This document shows, one piece after another, positions 24,584 through 32,861 of a stretch of DNA of 64,000 nucleotides. The position numbers and the translations under genes were made by a program. This stretch comes from CAZCGA01 sp964498075 (GTDB lineage: Bacteria > Desulfobacterota > Binatia > HRBIN30): the NCBI GenBank assembly GCA_964498075.1, contig CAZCGA010000015.1:10635-74634 (forward strand), in the 5' to 3' direction. The first letter of the stretch is position 1. The number at the start of each line of letters is the position of its first letter. The notes under the pieces were generated by a model. That model was not told where the DNA came from. It searched no databases and was given only the letters and a program-made list of their open reading frames with translations.

Positions 24584-25909
24584 TCACCTAGATTCCTGCA
24601 CGACCGCGATCGACACGTCGTCGTCAACCGCTGCCGCGCCCGCGAGCCCCCCTGCAGCCAGCATGTAGATCGGATTCACCATGGCATTGAAGCAGTTGTC
24701 AACGGCGTACAGGGCCACGACGAGCGCCAAGACCGCGGCGGCGGCGACACCGGGGTCGGCCCATTGCTGGATCGGGTAGCGGCGGCAGAAGACCACCACC
24801 GGCAAGAGCAGCGCCGCGAGGAAGCTGAGCAGGCCGAGAAAACCGGAATTACCGAACGCGAGTATCCATGTGCTGTCCAGAATTGCGACGGCCTCCCCGT
24901 TTGGGCCGTAGAAGCGGGCGCGCCCCCACCCCCCCCAGCCAACTAGCGGCCGCTGCCGCGCCCTCTCCGCCACGATTCGTTCCCTCGCCAGCCGAAACGC
25001 CACGGATTCGCCTCGCTCGGTACCGAGCACGGACGTCACGAGCGGGCCGAGTTGTTCTCCGTTCCACCACCCCATGGATCGGATGAGGACATAGAGCGGC
25101 ACGAGGGCGATGACGCACCAGAGCGGCCACGCCGTGCGATATCGCCGGATTGACCAGAGCACGCCGCCGCCGAGCGCCAAGAGTACCCACGCGTTGACGG
25201 ACTTCACCAGGACCGTGGTGAGGGCGAGGGCCGCTGCCGCAATCCCGGCGCCGCGGTGCAACGAGCCGGTTGCCCACAGCCATGCTCCGGTGAGCGATGC
25301 CGCCGCCATCCAGAAGCCGACCATCAGCCCATGCTGCATGAACACCGTCGGCCGCCAACCTCCGAAGCGCATGGCTTGCCAGATCGGGCGCGGGGCGTAA
25401 CCGTACAGCGCTCTGTGGAGCTGCGGACCGATCTGGATCTCGATCCAACACAGGGGGACGTACAGCAGCCCGCCGATGAGCACACCCATCGCCAGGCTGC
25501 GCAAGCTGGGCAGACTGGCGTAGTACATGCGACCGATGGCGTAGGGCACGCCCCAGGTGGTGCAGTGTGCGAACACCGCGGAGAGGCCGTCGTACGCCCC
25601 CAGGCCGTTGCTCATCGAGGACGCGAACGGACAGAGGCACCAGACGATCATCGGCAAGTCGATCCACCGTGGGCGGAGCGCGTTGAGGCGCCGGCGATCG
25701 CACAGCGCGATGGCTCCCAACACACCGAGGTTGGTCGCCAACATCTTGGAGAAATCGGGGAGGCCTTTGATGCCGTAGGCTGTTACAGGCAGGAACAGCC
25801 AAGCGATCAGGAACCCGGTCACTACCGCATGCCGGCCCGGCAAGACGGTGAACAGAATGAGCACCAGCAGGAACCAGCCCGCGTAGGCTATCGGAACGAG
25901 CGCACTCAT
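24584..25909 (-). CDS. O-antigen polymerase/ligase-like membrane protein
   Basis: A 441-residue protein with about eleven predicted helices, an N-terminus MSALVPIAYAGWFLLV, a large loop containing the GWGGWGRARFYGPNGE stretch, and a hydrophobic C-terminus. The arrangement fits Wzy/WaaL-type polymerases, although the H-x-H-N loop of the first polymerase is not seen. An open frame extends upstream, but ATG 25909 begins the membrane protein pattern. It is the second such protein in the locus and may serve a different step, such as ligation versus polymerisation. Confidence 0.7.
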   Translation of the reverse strand: MSALVPIAYAGWFLLVLILFTVLPGRHAVVTGFLIAWLFLPVTAYGIKGLPDFSKMLATNLGVLGAIALCDRRRLNALRPRWIDLPMIVWCLCPFASSMSNGLGAYDGLSAVFAHCTTWGVPYAIGRMYYASLPSLRSLAMGVLIGGLLYVPLCWIEIQIGPQLHRALYGYAPRPIWQAMRFGGWRPTVFMQHGLMVGFWMAAASLTGAWLWATGSLHRGAGIAAAALALTTVLVKSVNAWVLLALGGGVLWSIRRYRTAWPLWCVIALVPLYVLIRSMGWWNGEQLGPLVTSVLGTERGESVAFRLARERIVAERARQRPLVGWGGWGRARFYGPNGEAVAILDSTWILAFGNSGFLGLLSFLAALLLPVVVFCRRYPIQQWADPGVAAAAVLALVVALYAVDNCFNAMVNPIYMLAAGGLAGAAAVDDDVSIAVVQESR

Positions 25910-25946
25910 ATGGCCAGGAGCGGATGCGATGGGCTGACCGGAGCTG

Positions 25947-27128
25947 TCATACCCCGCCTCCTCCAGGACGGATCGTCGCTTGGAGGACGGTTCGATAGAT
26001 CTCCAGATGACGGTGCGCCACCACGTCGGCACGACAGGTTTCGCACACCAGGGCCCGAGCGCGCTCTGCGCACGCCGCCGTCGCCGGCCAATCTTGCAGC
26101 GCTGTGATGCAGGCCAGGGCCAGCGCGTCCGGGTCGTCGAGCGGAACGAGGTGCCCGGTAGCGCCTGAGCGCACCAGCTCACGATGCCCGGGCACGTCCG
26201 ACGCAACGACCGGCAGCCCCCACGACATCGCTTCGAGCAGTGCGAGCGACAGACCTTCCAAGCGCGACGCAGTGGTGAAGAGATCTGCCTCGGCAAGCCA
26301 AGCCCCCACGTTCTCCACCTTACCGGCGAAGAACACCCGCTCGGCAAGGCCGCGGCGTTGGACCTCGGCGCGCAGCGCCGCGCGGTGCGTGCCGTCGCCA
26401 AGCAGGACGAACGATCCGGAGGGAAACACCTCCAGAACCTTGGGCATGGCCGCGATGAGCGTCTGCACGCCCTTGTGTTCGATCAGACGCCCGACGAAAA
26501 GAATCTGCGGTCCCGACATTCCCGCAAAGGCCGCCATGGCGCGTGTCCGCCGCCGCTCGCAGGCGTCCTCAACCGCGGCGTCGGGCGGCGGGCAGATGCT
26601 GTTGGGCACGACGCGGATGCGCTCCGGCGCCACACCGGCATCAGTCGCGAGCCGCTCGCCAATCGACGCAGACACCGCAATATTGACCGCCGCGCGCTGG
26701 CTGCAGGCGAACAGCAACCGCTGGCGCGCCCAACGGTAGAGCCGTCCGCGCCCGATGCCGTCGACGAGGTCATTGCAGTGATGGGTGACCACGTAGGCGC
26801 GCGCCGTCAGCCGCTGCAGGAGCACCGCCCACAGCGCCGAGTCGGACATGTGGGCGTGAATGATGTCGATGTGGTGCCGATCGACTGCGGTGCGCAGCGC
26901 GCTGAGCCGGCGCCACGGGTTCAGGGTTCGCTCCGGCACCTCCGTCGCAATACCCGCAGCCCGCAGCTGCGCTTCCAGCGCGCCGCCGCGCCGCCAACCG
27001 CACACGACCGGCTGGCACGCGGGTGTGTCGAGGGCACGGACCAGGTTGTGGACGGCATTCTGCGCGCCCCCGACCTCGAGGTTGTGGAGCAGCATGAGGA
27101 TCCGCAGCGGGCGGGTGTCGTCGCTCAT
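25947..27128 (-). CDS. Family 4 glycosyltransferase
   Basis: A 393-residue GT-B enzyme. ILMLLHNLEVGGAQNAV is the N-terminal acceptor-side loop. FVGRLIEHKGVQTLI and the later EGLSLALLEAMSWGLPVVAS (E-x7-E) are donor-site features of GT4. ATG 27128 was chosen because the match to the family starts just after it; an upstream ATG at 27161 would add 11 residues. It is followed 37 bases on by the polymerase-like gene. Confidence 0.92.
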   Translation of the reverse strand: MSDDTRPLRILMLLHNLEVGGAQNAVHNLVRALDTPACQPVVCGWRRGGALEAQLRAAGIATEVPERTLNPWRRLSALRTAVDRHHIDIIHAHMSDSALWAVLLQRLTARAYVVTHHCNDLVDGIGRGRLYRWARQRLLFACSQRAAVNIAVSASIGERLATDAGVAPERIRVVPNSICPPPDAAVEDACERRRTRAMAAFAGMSGPQILFVGRLIEHKGVQTLIAAMPKVLEVFPSGSFVLLGDGTHRAALRAEVQRRGLAERVFFAGKVENVGAWLAEADLFTTASRLEGLSLALLEAMSWGLPVVASDVPGHRELVRSGATGHLVPLDDPDALALACITALQDWPATAACAERARALVCETCRADVVAHRHLEIYRTVLQATIRPGGGGV

Positions 27129-27217
27129 ATCGGGCGCACCCAAGCGGAATCGCCGCGGCACCGGTCAGCGGCAGCGTCGCCGGCCACCATGTCTGCTCCC
27201 GCCCCCACTCCGCGTCC

Positions 27218-28330
27218 TCACACTCGCCGCCCGAAGACGGAGTCGCGGACGCGACGCGCCCACGACTCGGCCCGAAACTGCAGTCGGTCCGGCCGCAGCG
27301 CCAGCCGTCCCACGTGGGTGCGCAGCCTTGCGAGGCTGCGTTTGTGCTGGCCGTCCCCGGCCATGAAGTCGTAGACCTCGTATCCGCTCGCCAGTGCCTG
27401 CGCGATGGCTAGATAGTGACTGGTGAGCCCCGGCTTCAAGCGTGCGTCGTCATCGTAGTCGAATCCGCTCTGGTAAGCATAGACGCAACCCCGCCAGAGG
27501 AAGTTGTAGAGGTAGCCGATCGGCCGATCCCCGGCGCTGATGCGGCAGAGCTGCACGTGACCGGCGGGGAACGCTTCGCGAATCAGCGCCGCGTGGAACG
27601 GCTCGAAGAACGGGGACGTGAACGCGCCGCGCTCACCGCGTCGCGACCAGTAGATTTCGTGTCGCCGCTTCAGCTCGGCGAAATACTGCAGCGCCTCGTC
27701 GACGCTGCCCGCGGTCTGGAAGCGCAACGGCCCGGCGGCTTCGTAAAGGCGTATCGAGCGGCGCAGCGCATACCGGCTGTTGGCGCTCAACCCGGCGAGG
27801 TAATCCTGCCCGGTGGCACGCAAGGCGGCGAGATCCACCGCGTAGCAGGGATCATCGCGGACGATCTCGACGATCGGCCACGCCGCGGGCGCATTGGAGC
27901 GGATCCTGTCGGCGAGGGGGCGCTCGACACCGCTCAGGACGACTTCGTCGGCAAACTCTCCGTGCGCACCCAGGCACTGGAAACATTGCGTGACCACCCG
28001 CTCGGCGCAGTCTCGGTCCGCCAGGATGCCGTTGTACTCGATCGTCAGCCGATCGAGGTCCGGGTCGCCGGTCTCGTGGAGTCGCCATTGGCGCACCGCC
28101 TTCATCCCGCGCCAGCGTACGGCGCACCTCACGAACACCGCCAGGCCGACGACCGCGGTGCCTTCGGTGACCGTCATGAAGTAGGCATCGTGATTCGGCG
28201 TCACCAGCCGCAACCAGCACCCGATCCAGTGCCACGACAGGAAGAACGAGGCCTCGGCGCGTCGCTCCAATTCCATCCACAGCGGACGCACTGCCTCCGG
28301 GTCCATGAGCGGCTGCATCGAAACAGTCAT
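27218..28330 (-). CDS. FemAB/BioF2-like acyltransferase
   Basis: A 370-residue GNAT-fold protein. The C-terminal half has YFAELKRRHEIYWSRRGE, GDRPIGYLYNFLWRGCVY, YQSGFDYDDDARLKPGL and YEVYDFMAGDGQHKRSLA, the pattern of the Acetyltransf_6 domain common in exopolysaccharide loci. It probably transfers an acyl or aminoacyl group to the sugar chain. Start at ATG 28330. The first codons (MTVSM) are present again in the duplicated copy at 30.5 kb. Confidence 0.83.
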   Translation of the reverse strand: MTVSMQPLMDPEAVRPLWMELERRAEASFFLSWHWIGCWLRLVTPNHDAYFMTVTEGTAVVGLAVFVRCAVRWRGMKAVRQWRLHETGDPDLDRLTIEYNGILADRDCAERVVTQCFQCLGAHGEFADEVVLSGVERPLADRIRSNAPAAWPIVEIVRDDPCYAVDLAALRATGQDYLAGLSANSRYALRRSIRLYEAAGPLRFQTAGSVDEALQYFAELKRRHEIYWSRRGERGAFTSPFFEPFHAALIREAFPAGHVQLCRISAGDRPIGYLYNFLWRGCVYAYQSGFDYDDDARLKPGLTSHYLAIAQALASGYEVYDFMAGDGQHKRSLARLRTHVGRLALRPDRLQFRAESWARRVRDSVFGRRV

Positions 28331-28401
28331 CGATTCACACACCGAGGTTACAGCATACAATCGAAGCACCATTCGCGGAAAGCACCGGACGGATGGCCCC
28401 A

Positions 28402-29427
28402 TCACGCGTTCCGCGTGCGCAGTCGCTGCAGGTGAAACTGGAGTTGTCCGAGCACCTGCGGGAACTTGGCCAACACACACGAAGCGGCGTACAGCGCGGC
28501 GTCCGCGGCCACCAGACCGCGTCGCCGCATGCGCCGGTAGATGCGGTAGAACAGCGCCGGGTACCCGGCCAGGAGCACGGCGCTCGCGCCATGACTCGGC
28601 CACGCCGCCGCGATTGCCAGGCACGGGATTCCTGCACCCCAAAACCAAATACTGCGGGCCTTGCGCAACCAACGGCGCTCCAGGAGTGGGCCCCGGACGG
28701 ACGCGAGGTAGGCCGTGGAGTGGCCGCCGCGCATACGCCGGCGCCACCACTGGCCGAACCGGGACATCGTTGCCTCATGCACTGCCATCGGTGCATCCAG
28801 CCGGACCATCCCCCACCCCGCCCGCCGCAGGCGAAGACACAAGTCTTGGTCCTCCGCGCCCAACAGCGCCGGGTTGAAGCCCCAGACCGCGCGAACCGCG
28901 GCGAGTCGCATCATTGCCATGCCGCCGAAGAGCAAGGGGTCCGGTACCACTCGCGGGTCCCACTGTATGGCGTACAACCGGGTGTACAACGAGCGGTCGG
29001 CGCGGCGCTCGTGCAGCTGGCCGAAGACGGCCGCGACCGCGGGCTGCTCGGCTATGGCGCGCCGGGCCGGCTCGAACCAGGAGGCCACCATCTCGCTGTC
29101 GGCGTCGACGAACTGCACGAGCTCCACTTGCGGATCGAGGCGCAGCACGTGCGCCAGTCCGGCGTTGCGGGCACGCCCAACGGTGAGCGTTGCGGAGCGA
29201 TCCAGCTCTACGACCGCGACGCCCATCGCCCGAGCAATATCGGCACTCCCATCCTCCGATGCGGAGTCGACGAATACCGTGACGTCCACGTGATCGACCA
29301 CAGACGACAAGCACCGGCGCAGGCGACAGGCTTCATTCCGCCCGACCACCACCGCCGCGACACGCGGGCTGCGGGCCTCGGCGCCGCGTGCGGGCGCGTC
29401 GTGCTGTGTTGCGTCTGCCGGTCTCAT
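28402..29427 (-). CDS. Family 2 glycosyltransferase, copy A
   Basis: A 341-residue GT2 enzyme. VAAVVVGRNEACRLRRCLSSV begins the fold. FVDSASEDGS and FVDADSEMV supply the Asp motifs, and LLGAEDQDLCLRLRR is the acceptor segment. Two to three hydrophobic helices lie near the C-terminus. The copy at 30570-31595 encodes the same protein except for two residues (FPQ versus FPH, and a last Ala versus Gly). No strong ribosome-binding site is visible before ATG 29427. Confidence 0.92.
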   Translation of the reverse strand: MRPADATQHDAPARGAEARSPRVAAVVVGRNEACRLRRCLSSVVDHVDVTVFVDSASEDGSADIARAMGVAVVELDRSATLTVGRARNAGLAHVLRLDPQVELVQFVDADSEMVASWFEPARRAIAEQPAVAAVFGQLHERRADRSLYTRLYAIQWDPRVVPDPLLFGGMAMMRLAAVRAVWGFNPALLGAEDQDLCLRLRRAGWGMVRLDAPMAVHEATMSRFGQWWRRRMRGGHSTAYLASVRGPLLERRWLRKARSIWFWGAGIPCLAIAAAWPSHGASAVLLAGYPALFYRIYRRMRRRGLVAADAALYAASCVLAKFPQVLGQLQFHLQRLRTRNA

Positions 29428-29439
29428 TCGTTGCCGTGA

Positions 29440-29473
29440 CTGCTATAGAAGGAAATGCGGGAGCTGTATAGAA
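29440..29473. promoter_or_regulatory. Paired TATAGAA motifs between GT2 copy A and the sulfotransferase
   Basis: CTGCTATAGAA (29440-29450) and GCTGTATAGAA (29463-29473) stand about two helical turns apart in the intergenic region. Both recur in copy B (31608-31618 and 31631-31641). They could be minus-10 elements or a regulator's direct-repeat site. Confidence 0.4.
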
Positions 29474-29506
29474 TCGCGCCGTGCCATCGCTGGGGGTCAA
29501 CCGCTG

Positions 29507-30445
29507 TTGATCGACTGCCCGTTCTTCCTCGTGGGAGCGATGCGCTCGGGCACCACGCTCCTGCGCCTCATGCTGGATCATCATCCGCAGGTCGCCTGGT
29601 GCAGCGAGTTCGCCTTCAGTGTCGAGCGCATTCAGCGGAACGGCGAGTGGCCGCGTCTCAGCGAGTACTACCGTTACCTGGAGATCACCCGACCGTTTCA
29701 GCACGCCGGCTACACGATCAACCCCGAGTTGAGTTACCCGGATCTGGTCAACAGCTTCTTGTGTCAGAAGCGCGACCGCGATGGGAAGCAGATCGTTGGC
29801 GCAACCGTCCATCGGTTCTTTGATCGGCTCTTGTGGATCTGGCCGTCGAGCCGTTTCATTCATCTCCTCCGTGATGGGCGAGACGTGGCGCGATCGTTCG
29901 TGGCGCTCGGATGGGCGGGCAACGCTTGGGGCGGCACCGAGCACTGGATCGAGGCGGAACGGCTGTGGGAACGCCTGCGGCCAACGCTTCGCGATGGGCA
30001 GTACCATGAGGTGCGGTATGAGTCCCTGATCAGAGCGCCCGACGAGACGCTGCGGCAGATCTGCGAGTTCATCGGAGTGCCGTATGCGACGCAGATGCTT
30101 CGATACCCGCAAGCGACCACGTACGCCGCGCCCGATCCGAATCTGGTCGACCAGTGGCAGCGCAATCTTTCGGCACAAGCGATCCGGCAAGTTGAAGCGC
30201 GTACCGGCGACATGCTGCCGGCTCGCGGATATGCACTGAGCGACTTGCCACCTCTGCAGCTCAAACGCGCCGCAGAGAGATGGCTGAGGTTCCAGAATCG
30301 CTACCTGCGCGCATGCTTTCGTGCCCGCCGCTACGGCTGGCCGCTGTTTGTTTGCGACTTCCTCGCGCGCCGCTTGCACCTGGGTTTCTGGCAGCGGCGA
30401 CTGCTGCCGCGCATCCATGCCGTCGACACCGTGAAGCTGAAGTAA
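29507..30445 (+). CDS. Sulfotransferase
   Basis: A 312-residue protein of the PAPS-dependent sulfotransferase family. The 5'-phosphosulfate loop FFLVGAMRSGTTLLR is at residues 6-20, and a 3'-phosphate site FIHLLRDGRDVARSFV follows in the middle. It moves sulfate from PAPS to a sugar hydroxyl or a lipid. The start is TTG 29507 with gggggt before it; no in-frame ATG or GTG lies upstream. It is the only single-copy gene between two copies of the GT2 cassette and is read in the opposite direction. Confidence 0.9.
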   Translation: MIDCPFFLVGAMRSGTTLLRLMLDHHPQVAWCSEFAFSVERIQRNGEWPRLSEYYRYLEITRPFQHAGYTINPELSYPDLVNSFLCQKRDRDGKQIVGATVHRFFDRLLWIWPSSRFIHLLRDGRDVARSFVALGWAGNAWGGTEHWIEAERLWERLRPTLRDGQYHEVRYESLIRAPDETLRQICEFIGVPYATQMLRYPQATTYAAPDPNLVDQWQRNLSAQAIRQVEARTGDMLPARGYALSDLPPLQLKRAAERWLRFQNRYLRACFRARRYGWPLFVCDFLARRLHLGFWQRRLLPRIHAVDTVKLK

Positions 30446-30482
30446 TCCGAACGCTCCGTCGTGACACCGTGGCTGCGCGGCA

Positions 30483-31651
30483 GCATCGAAACAGTCATCG
30501 ATCCACGCACTGAGGTTGCAGCATACAATCGAAGCGCCATTCGCGGAAGGCACCGGACGGATGGCCCCATCACCCGTTCCGCGTGCGCAGTCGCTGCAGG
30601 TGAAACTGGAGTTGTCCGAGCACGTGCGGGAACTTGGCCAACACACACGAAGCGGCGTACAGCGCGGCGTCCGCGGCCACCAGACCGCGTCGCCGCATGC
30701 GCCGGTAGATGCGGTAGAACAGCGCCGGGTACCCGGCCAGGAGCACGGCGCTCGCGCCATGACTCGGCCACGCCGCCGCGATTGCCAGGCACGGGATTCC
30801 TGCACCCCAAAACCAAATACTGCGGGCCTTGCGCAACCAACGGCGCTCCAGGAGTGGGCCCCGGACGGACGCGAGGTAGGCCGTGGAGTGGCCGCCGCGC
30901 ATACGCCGGCGCCACCACTGGCCGAACCGGGACATCGTTGCCTCATGCACTGCCATCGGTGCATCCAGCCGGACCATCCCCCACCCCGCCCGCCGCAGGC
31001 GAAGACACAAGTCTTGGTCCTCCGCGCCCAACAGCGCCGGGTTGAAGCCCCAGACCGCGCGAACCGCGGCGAGTCGCATCATTGCCATGCCGCCGAAGAG
31101 CAAGGGGTCCGGTACCACTCGCGGGTCCCACTGTATGGCGTACAACCGGGTGTACAACGAGCGGTCGGCGCGGCGCTCGTGCAGCTGGCCGAAGACGGCC
31201 GCGACCGCGGGCTGCTCGGCTATGGCGCGCCGGGCCGGCTCGAACCAGGAGGCCACCATCTCGCTGTCGGCGTCGACGAACTGCACGAGCTCCACTTGCG
31301 GATCGAGGCGCAGCACGTGCGCCAGTCCGGCGTTGCGGGCACGCCCAACGGTGAGCGTTGCGGAGCGATCCAGCTCTACGACCGCGACGCCCATCGCCCG
31401 AGCAATATCGGCACTCCCATCCTCCGATGCGGAGTCGACGAATACCGTGACGTCCACGTGATCGACCACAGACGACAAGCACCGGCGCAGGCGACAGGCT
31501 TCATTCCGCCCGACCACCACCGCCGCGACACGCGGGCTGCGGGCCTCGGCGCCGCGTGCGGGCGCGTCGTGCTGTGTTGCGTCTGCCGGTCTCATTCGTT
31601 GCCGTGACTGCTATAGAAGGAAATACCGGAGCTGTATAGAATCCCGCCGTG
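30483..31651. repeat. Copy B of the 1.17-kb direct repeat
   Basis: Second copy of 28315-29483. Its left end carries the first five codons (MTVSM) of the FemAB-like gene, now running into unrelated sequence. Its right end gives the divergent promoter for the GT4 gene at 31.7 kb. Confidence 0.93.
30570..31595 (-). CDS. Family 2 glycosyltransferase, copy B
   Basis: A 341-residue near-duplicate of the GT2 protein at 28402-29427, with all catalytic motifs identical. Only two residues differ, both in the last 20 positions. Both copies are intact, so both may be expressed. The duplication may raise dosage or be a starting point for new specificity. An assembly artefact is argued against by the consistent differences at the repeat edges. 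Confidence 0.92.
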   Translation of the reverse strand: MRPADATQHDAPARGAEARSPRVAAVVVGRNEACRLRRCLSSVVDHVDVTVFVDSASEDGSADIARAMGVAVVELDRSATLTVGRARNAGLAHVLRLDPQVELVQFVDADSEMVASWFEPARRAIAEQPAVAAVFGQLHERRADRSLYTRLYAIQWDPRVVPDPLLFGGMAMMRLAAVRAVWGFNPALLGAEDQDLCLRLRRAGWGMVRLDAPMAVHEATMSRFGQWWRRRMRGGHSTAYLASVRGPLLERRWLRKARSIWFWGAGIPCLAIAAAWPSHGASAVLLAGYPALFYRIYRRMRRRGLVAADAALYAASCVLAKFPHVLGQLQFHLQRLRTRNG

Positions 31652-31721
31652 ACTTATCGAGGGGTCCGCCGTCGAACAGCGGCGGCTGCGGCATCCAGGC
31701 TCTCGACGTCGTGGAGCTGAA

Positions 31722-32861
31722 GTGCCCGGGGCGCTGTGTCGAGACACCGTGGCGTCCGGTGAAAGGCCTGCGGTCTTCATCGTCGCACCGGGCGGCTTGA
31801 ATGACCGCGCCGGCATCGGCCGACTGGTGACGAGCGCCACCCGCTTCTGGCAGGAATCCCGCACCGGCCCGCCATTTCGGATCATCGACCCGTACGGTCC
31901 GGCCGTCCTGCCCATCGCGCCGTTCTACCTCGCGCGCGCACTCCTGCAGATCGTGTGGAATGGCTGGCACGGTCGGATTGCCGTGTTGCACGTCCACATG
32001 GCGACCAGGGGCAGCGTCCTGCGCAAGGGAATCATCGTGCGCGTGGCGGCGTGGCTCCGCCTACCGGTGATTCTCCATCTCCACGGCGCCAACTTCGACG
32101 ATTTCTATCGCGCCCTGCCGCGCGGCGCTCGGCGAGCCGTGCTGCGAACGTTGCAGCGCGCCGACCGGGTCGTAGCCCTCGGTACGTACTGGCACCGCGC
32201 GCTGGTGAATGAGATCGGTGTAGACCCGAGGCGCGTCGTCGTCCTCGCAAATGGAGTCTCCGGACCACCCGAGATGCGGGCGCGGGGCGCAGGCGGCCCG
32301 TGCCGCATCCTCTTTCTGGGGCGACTCGAAGCGGAGAAGGGGCTGCAGGTGCTCCTCGATGCCCTCGCCGACGCGCGGGTAGGTCCCTTGAGCTGGAGCA
32401 TGAGGGCTGCGGGGTGGGGTGACGCCGACGCATTTCGCCAGCGGGCGGCGGCGCTCGGCCTGAGTGACCGGGTCGAGATCAGCGGATGGGTGCCGGAGTC
32501 GCAGGTGCGGGCTTGGCTCGCCGAGTCGGATGTCTTCGTCTTGCCGTCATACTACGAAGGGCTGTCGATGGCGCTGCTCGAGGCCATGGCCTTCGGCCTC
32601 GCGGTGGTCACCACGCCGGTCGGCGCGACGGAGGACGCGGTCGTTCACGGCGTCTCGGGGCTGCTGGTCCCCGTCGGCGATCGCGCCGCGCTCGCGGCGT
32701 CACTCGCCCAGGTGATCGCCGACCGCTCGTTGCGCGCGGCACTCCAGGCCGGTGCACGGCGGACCTTTTGTGAACGCTTCGACATCAGCATCCATTGCCG
32801 GCGCCTGGAGGAGCTGTACCGCGAGGTCTGCGGCGATCGTAGCCGGCTCACTCGGGTTTGA
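31722..32861 (+). CDS. Family 4 glycosyltransferase
   Basis: A 379-residue GT-B enzyme starting at GTG 31722 with ggagctgaa before it. The pattern VFIVAPGGLNDRAGIGRLV begins the acceptor domain; VLHVHMATRGSVLRKG follows. The donor side shows LFLGRLEAEKGLQVLL and a later YYEGLSMALLEAMAFGLAVV (E-x7-E). The gene ends by overlapping the SGNH hydrolase 3' end by 14 bases. It is transcribed divergently from GT2 copy B. Confidence 0.9.
   Translation: MPGALCRDTVASGERPAVFIVAPGGLNDRAGIGRLVTSATRFWQESRTGPPFRIIDPYGPAVLPIAPFYLARALLQIVWNGWHGRIAVLHVHMATRGSVLRKGIIVRVAAWLRLPVILHLHGANFDDFYRALPRGARRAVLRTLQRADRVVALGTYWHRALVNEIGVDPRRVVVLANGVSGPPEMRARGAGGPCRILFLGRLEAEKGLQVLLDALADARVGPLSWSMRAAGWGDADAFRQRAAALGLSDRVEISGWVPESQVRAWLAESDVFVLPSYYEGLSMALLEAMAFGLAVVTTPVGATEDAVVHGVSGLLVPVGDRAALAASLAQVIADRSLRAALQAGARRTFCERFDISIHCRRLEELYREVCGDRSRLTRV

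Larger units (their letters stand above)
28315..29483. repeat. Copy A of a 1.17-kb direct repeat carrying a GT2 gene
   Basis: Aligns base for base with 30483-31651 (constant offset 2168, no gaps). The first 85 bases differ at about six positions, and the last 30 at several. The gene-length core (28402-29427) differs at only two. It includes the first 16 bases of the FemAB-like gene, the whole GT2 gene, and the divergent promoter next to the sulfotransferase. Confidence 0.93.

Noticed and set aside
29333..30964. Minus-strand frame of 543 codons across the sulfotransferase
   Set aside because: It runs off-frame through a GT2 copy and opposite the sulfotransferase; the product is low complexity. 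Both real genes have clear motifs.
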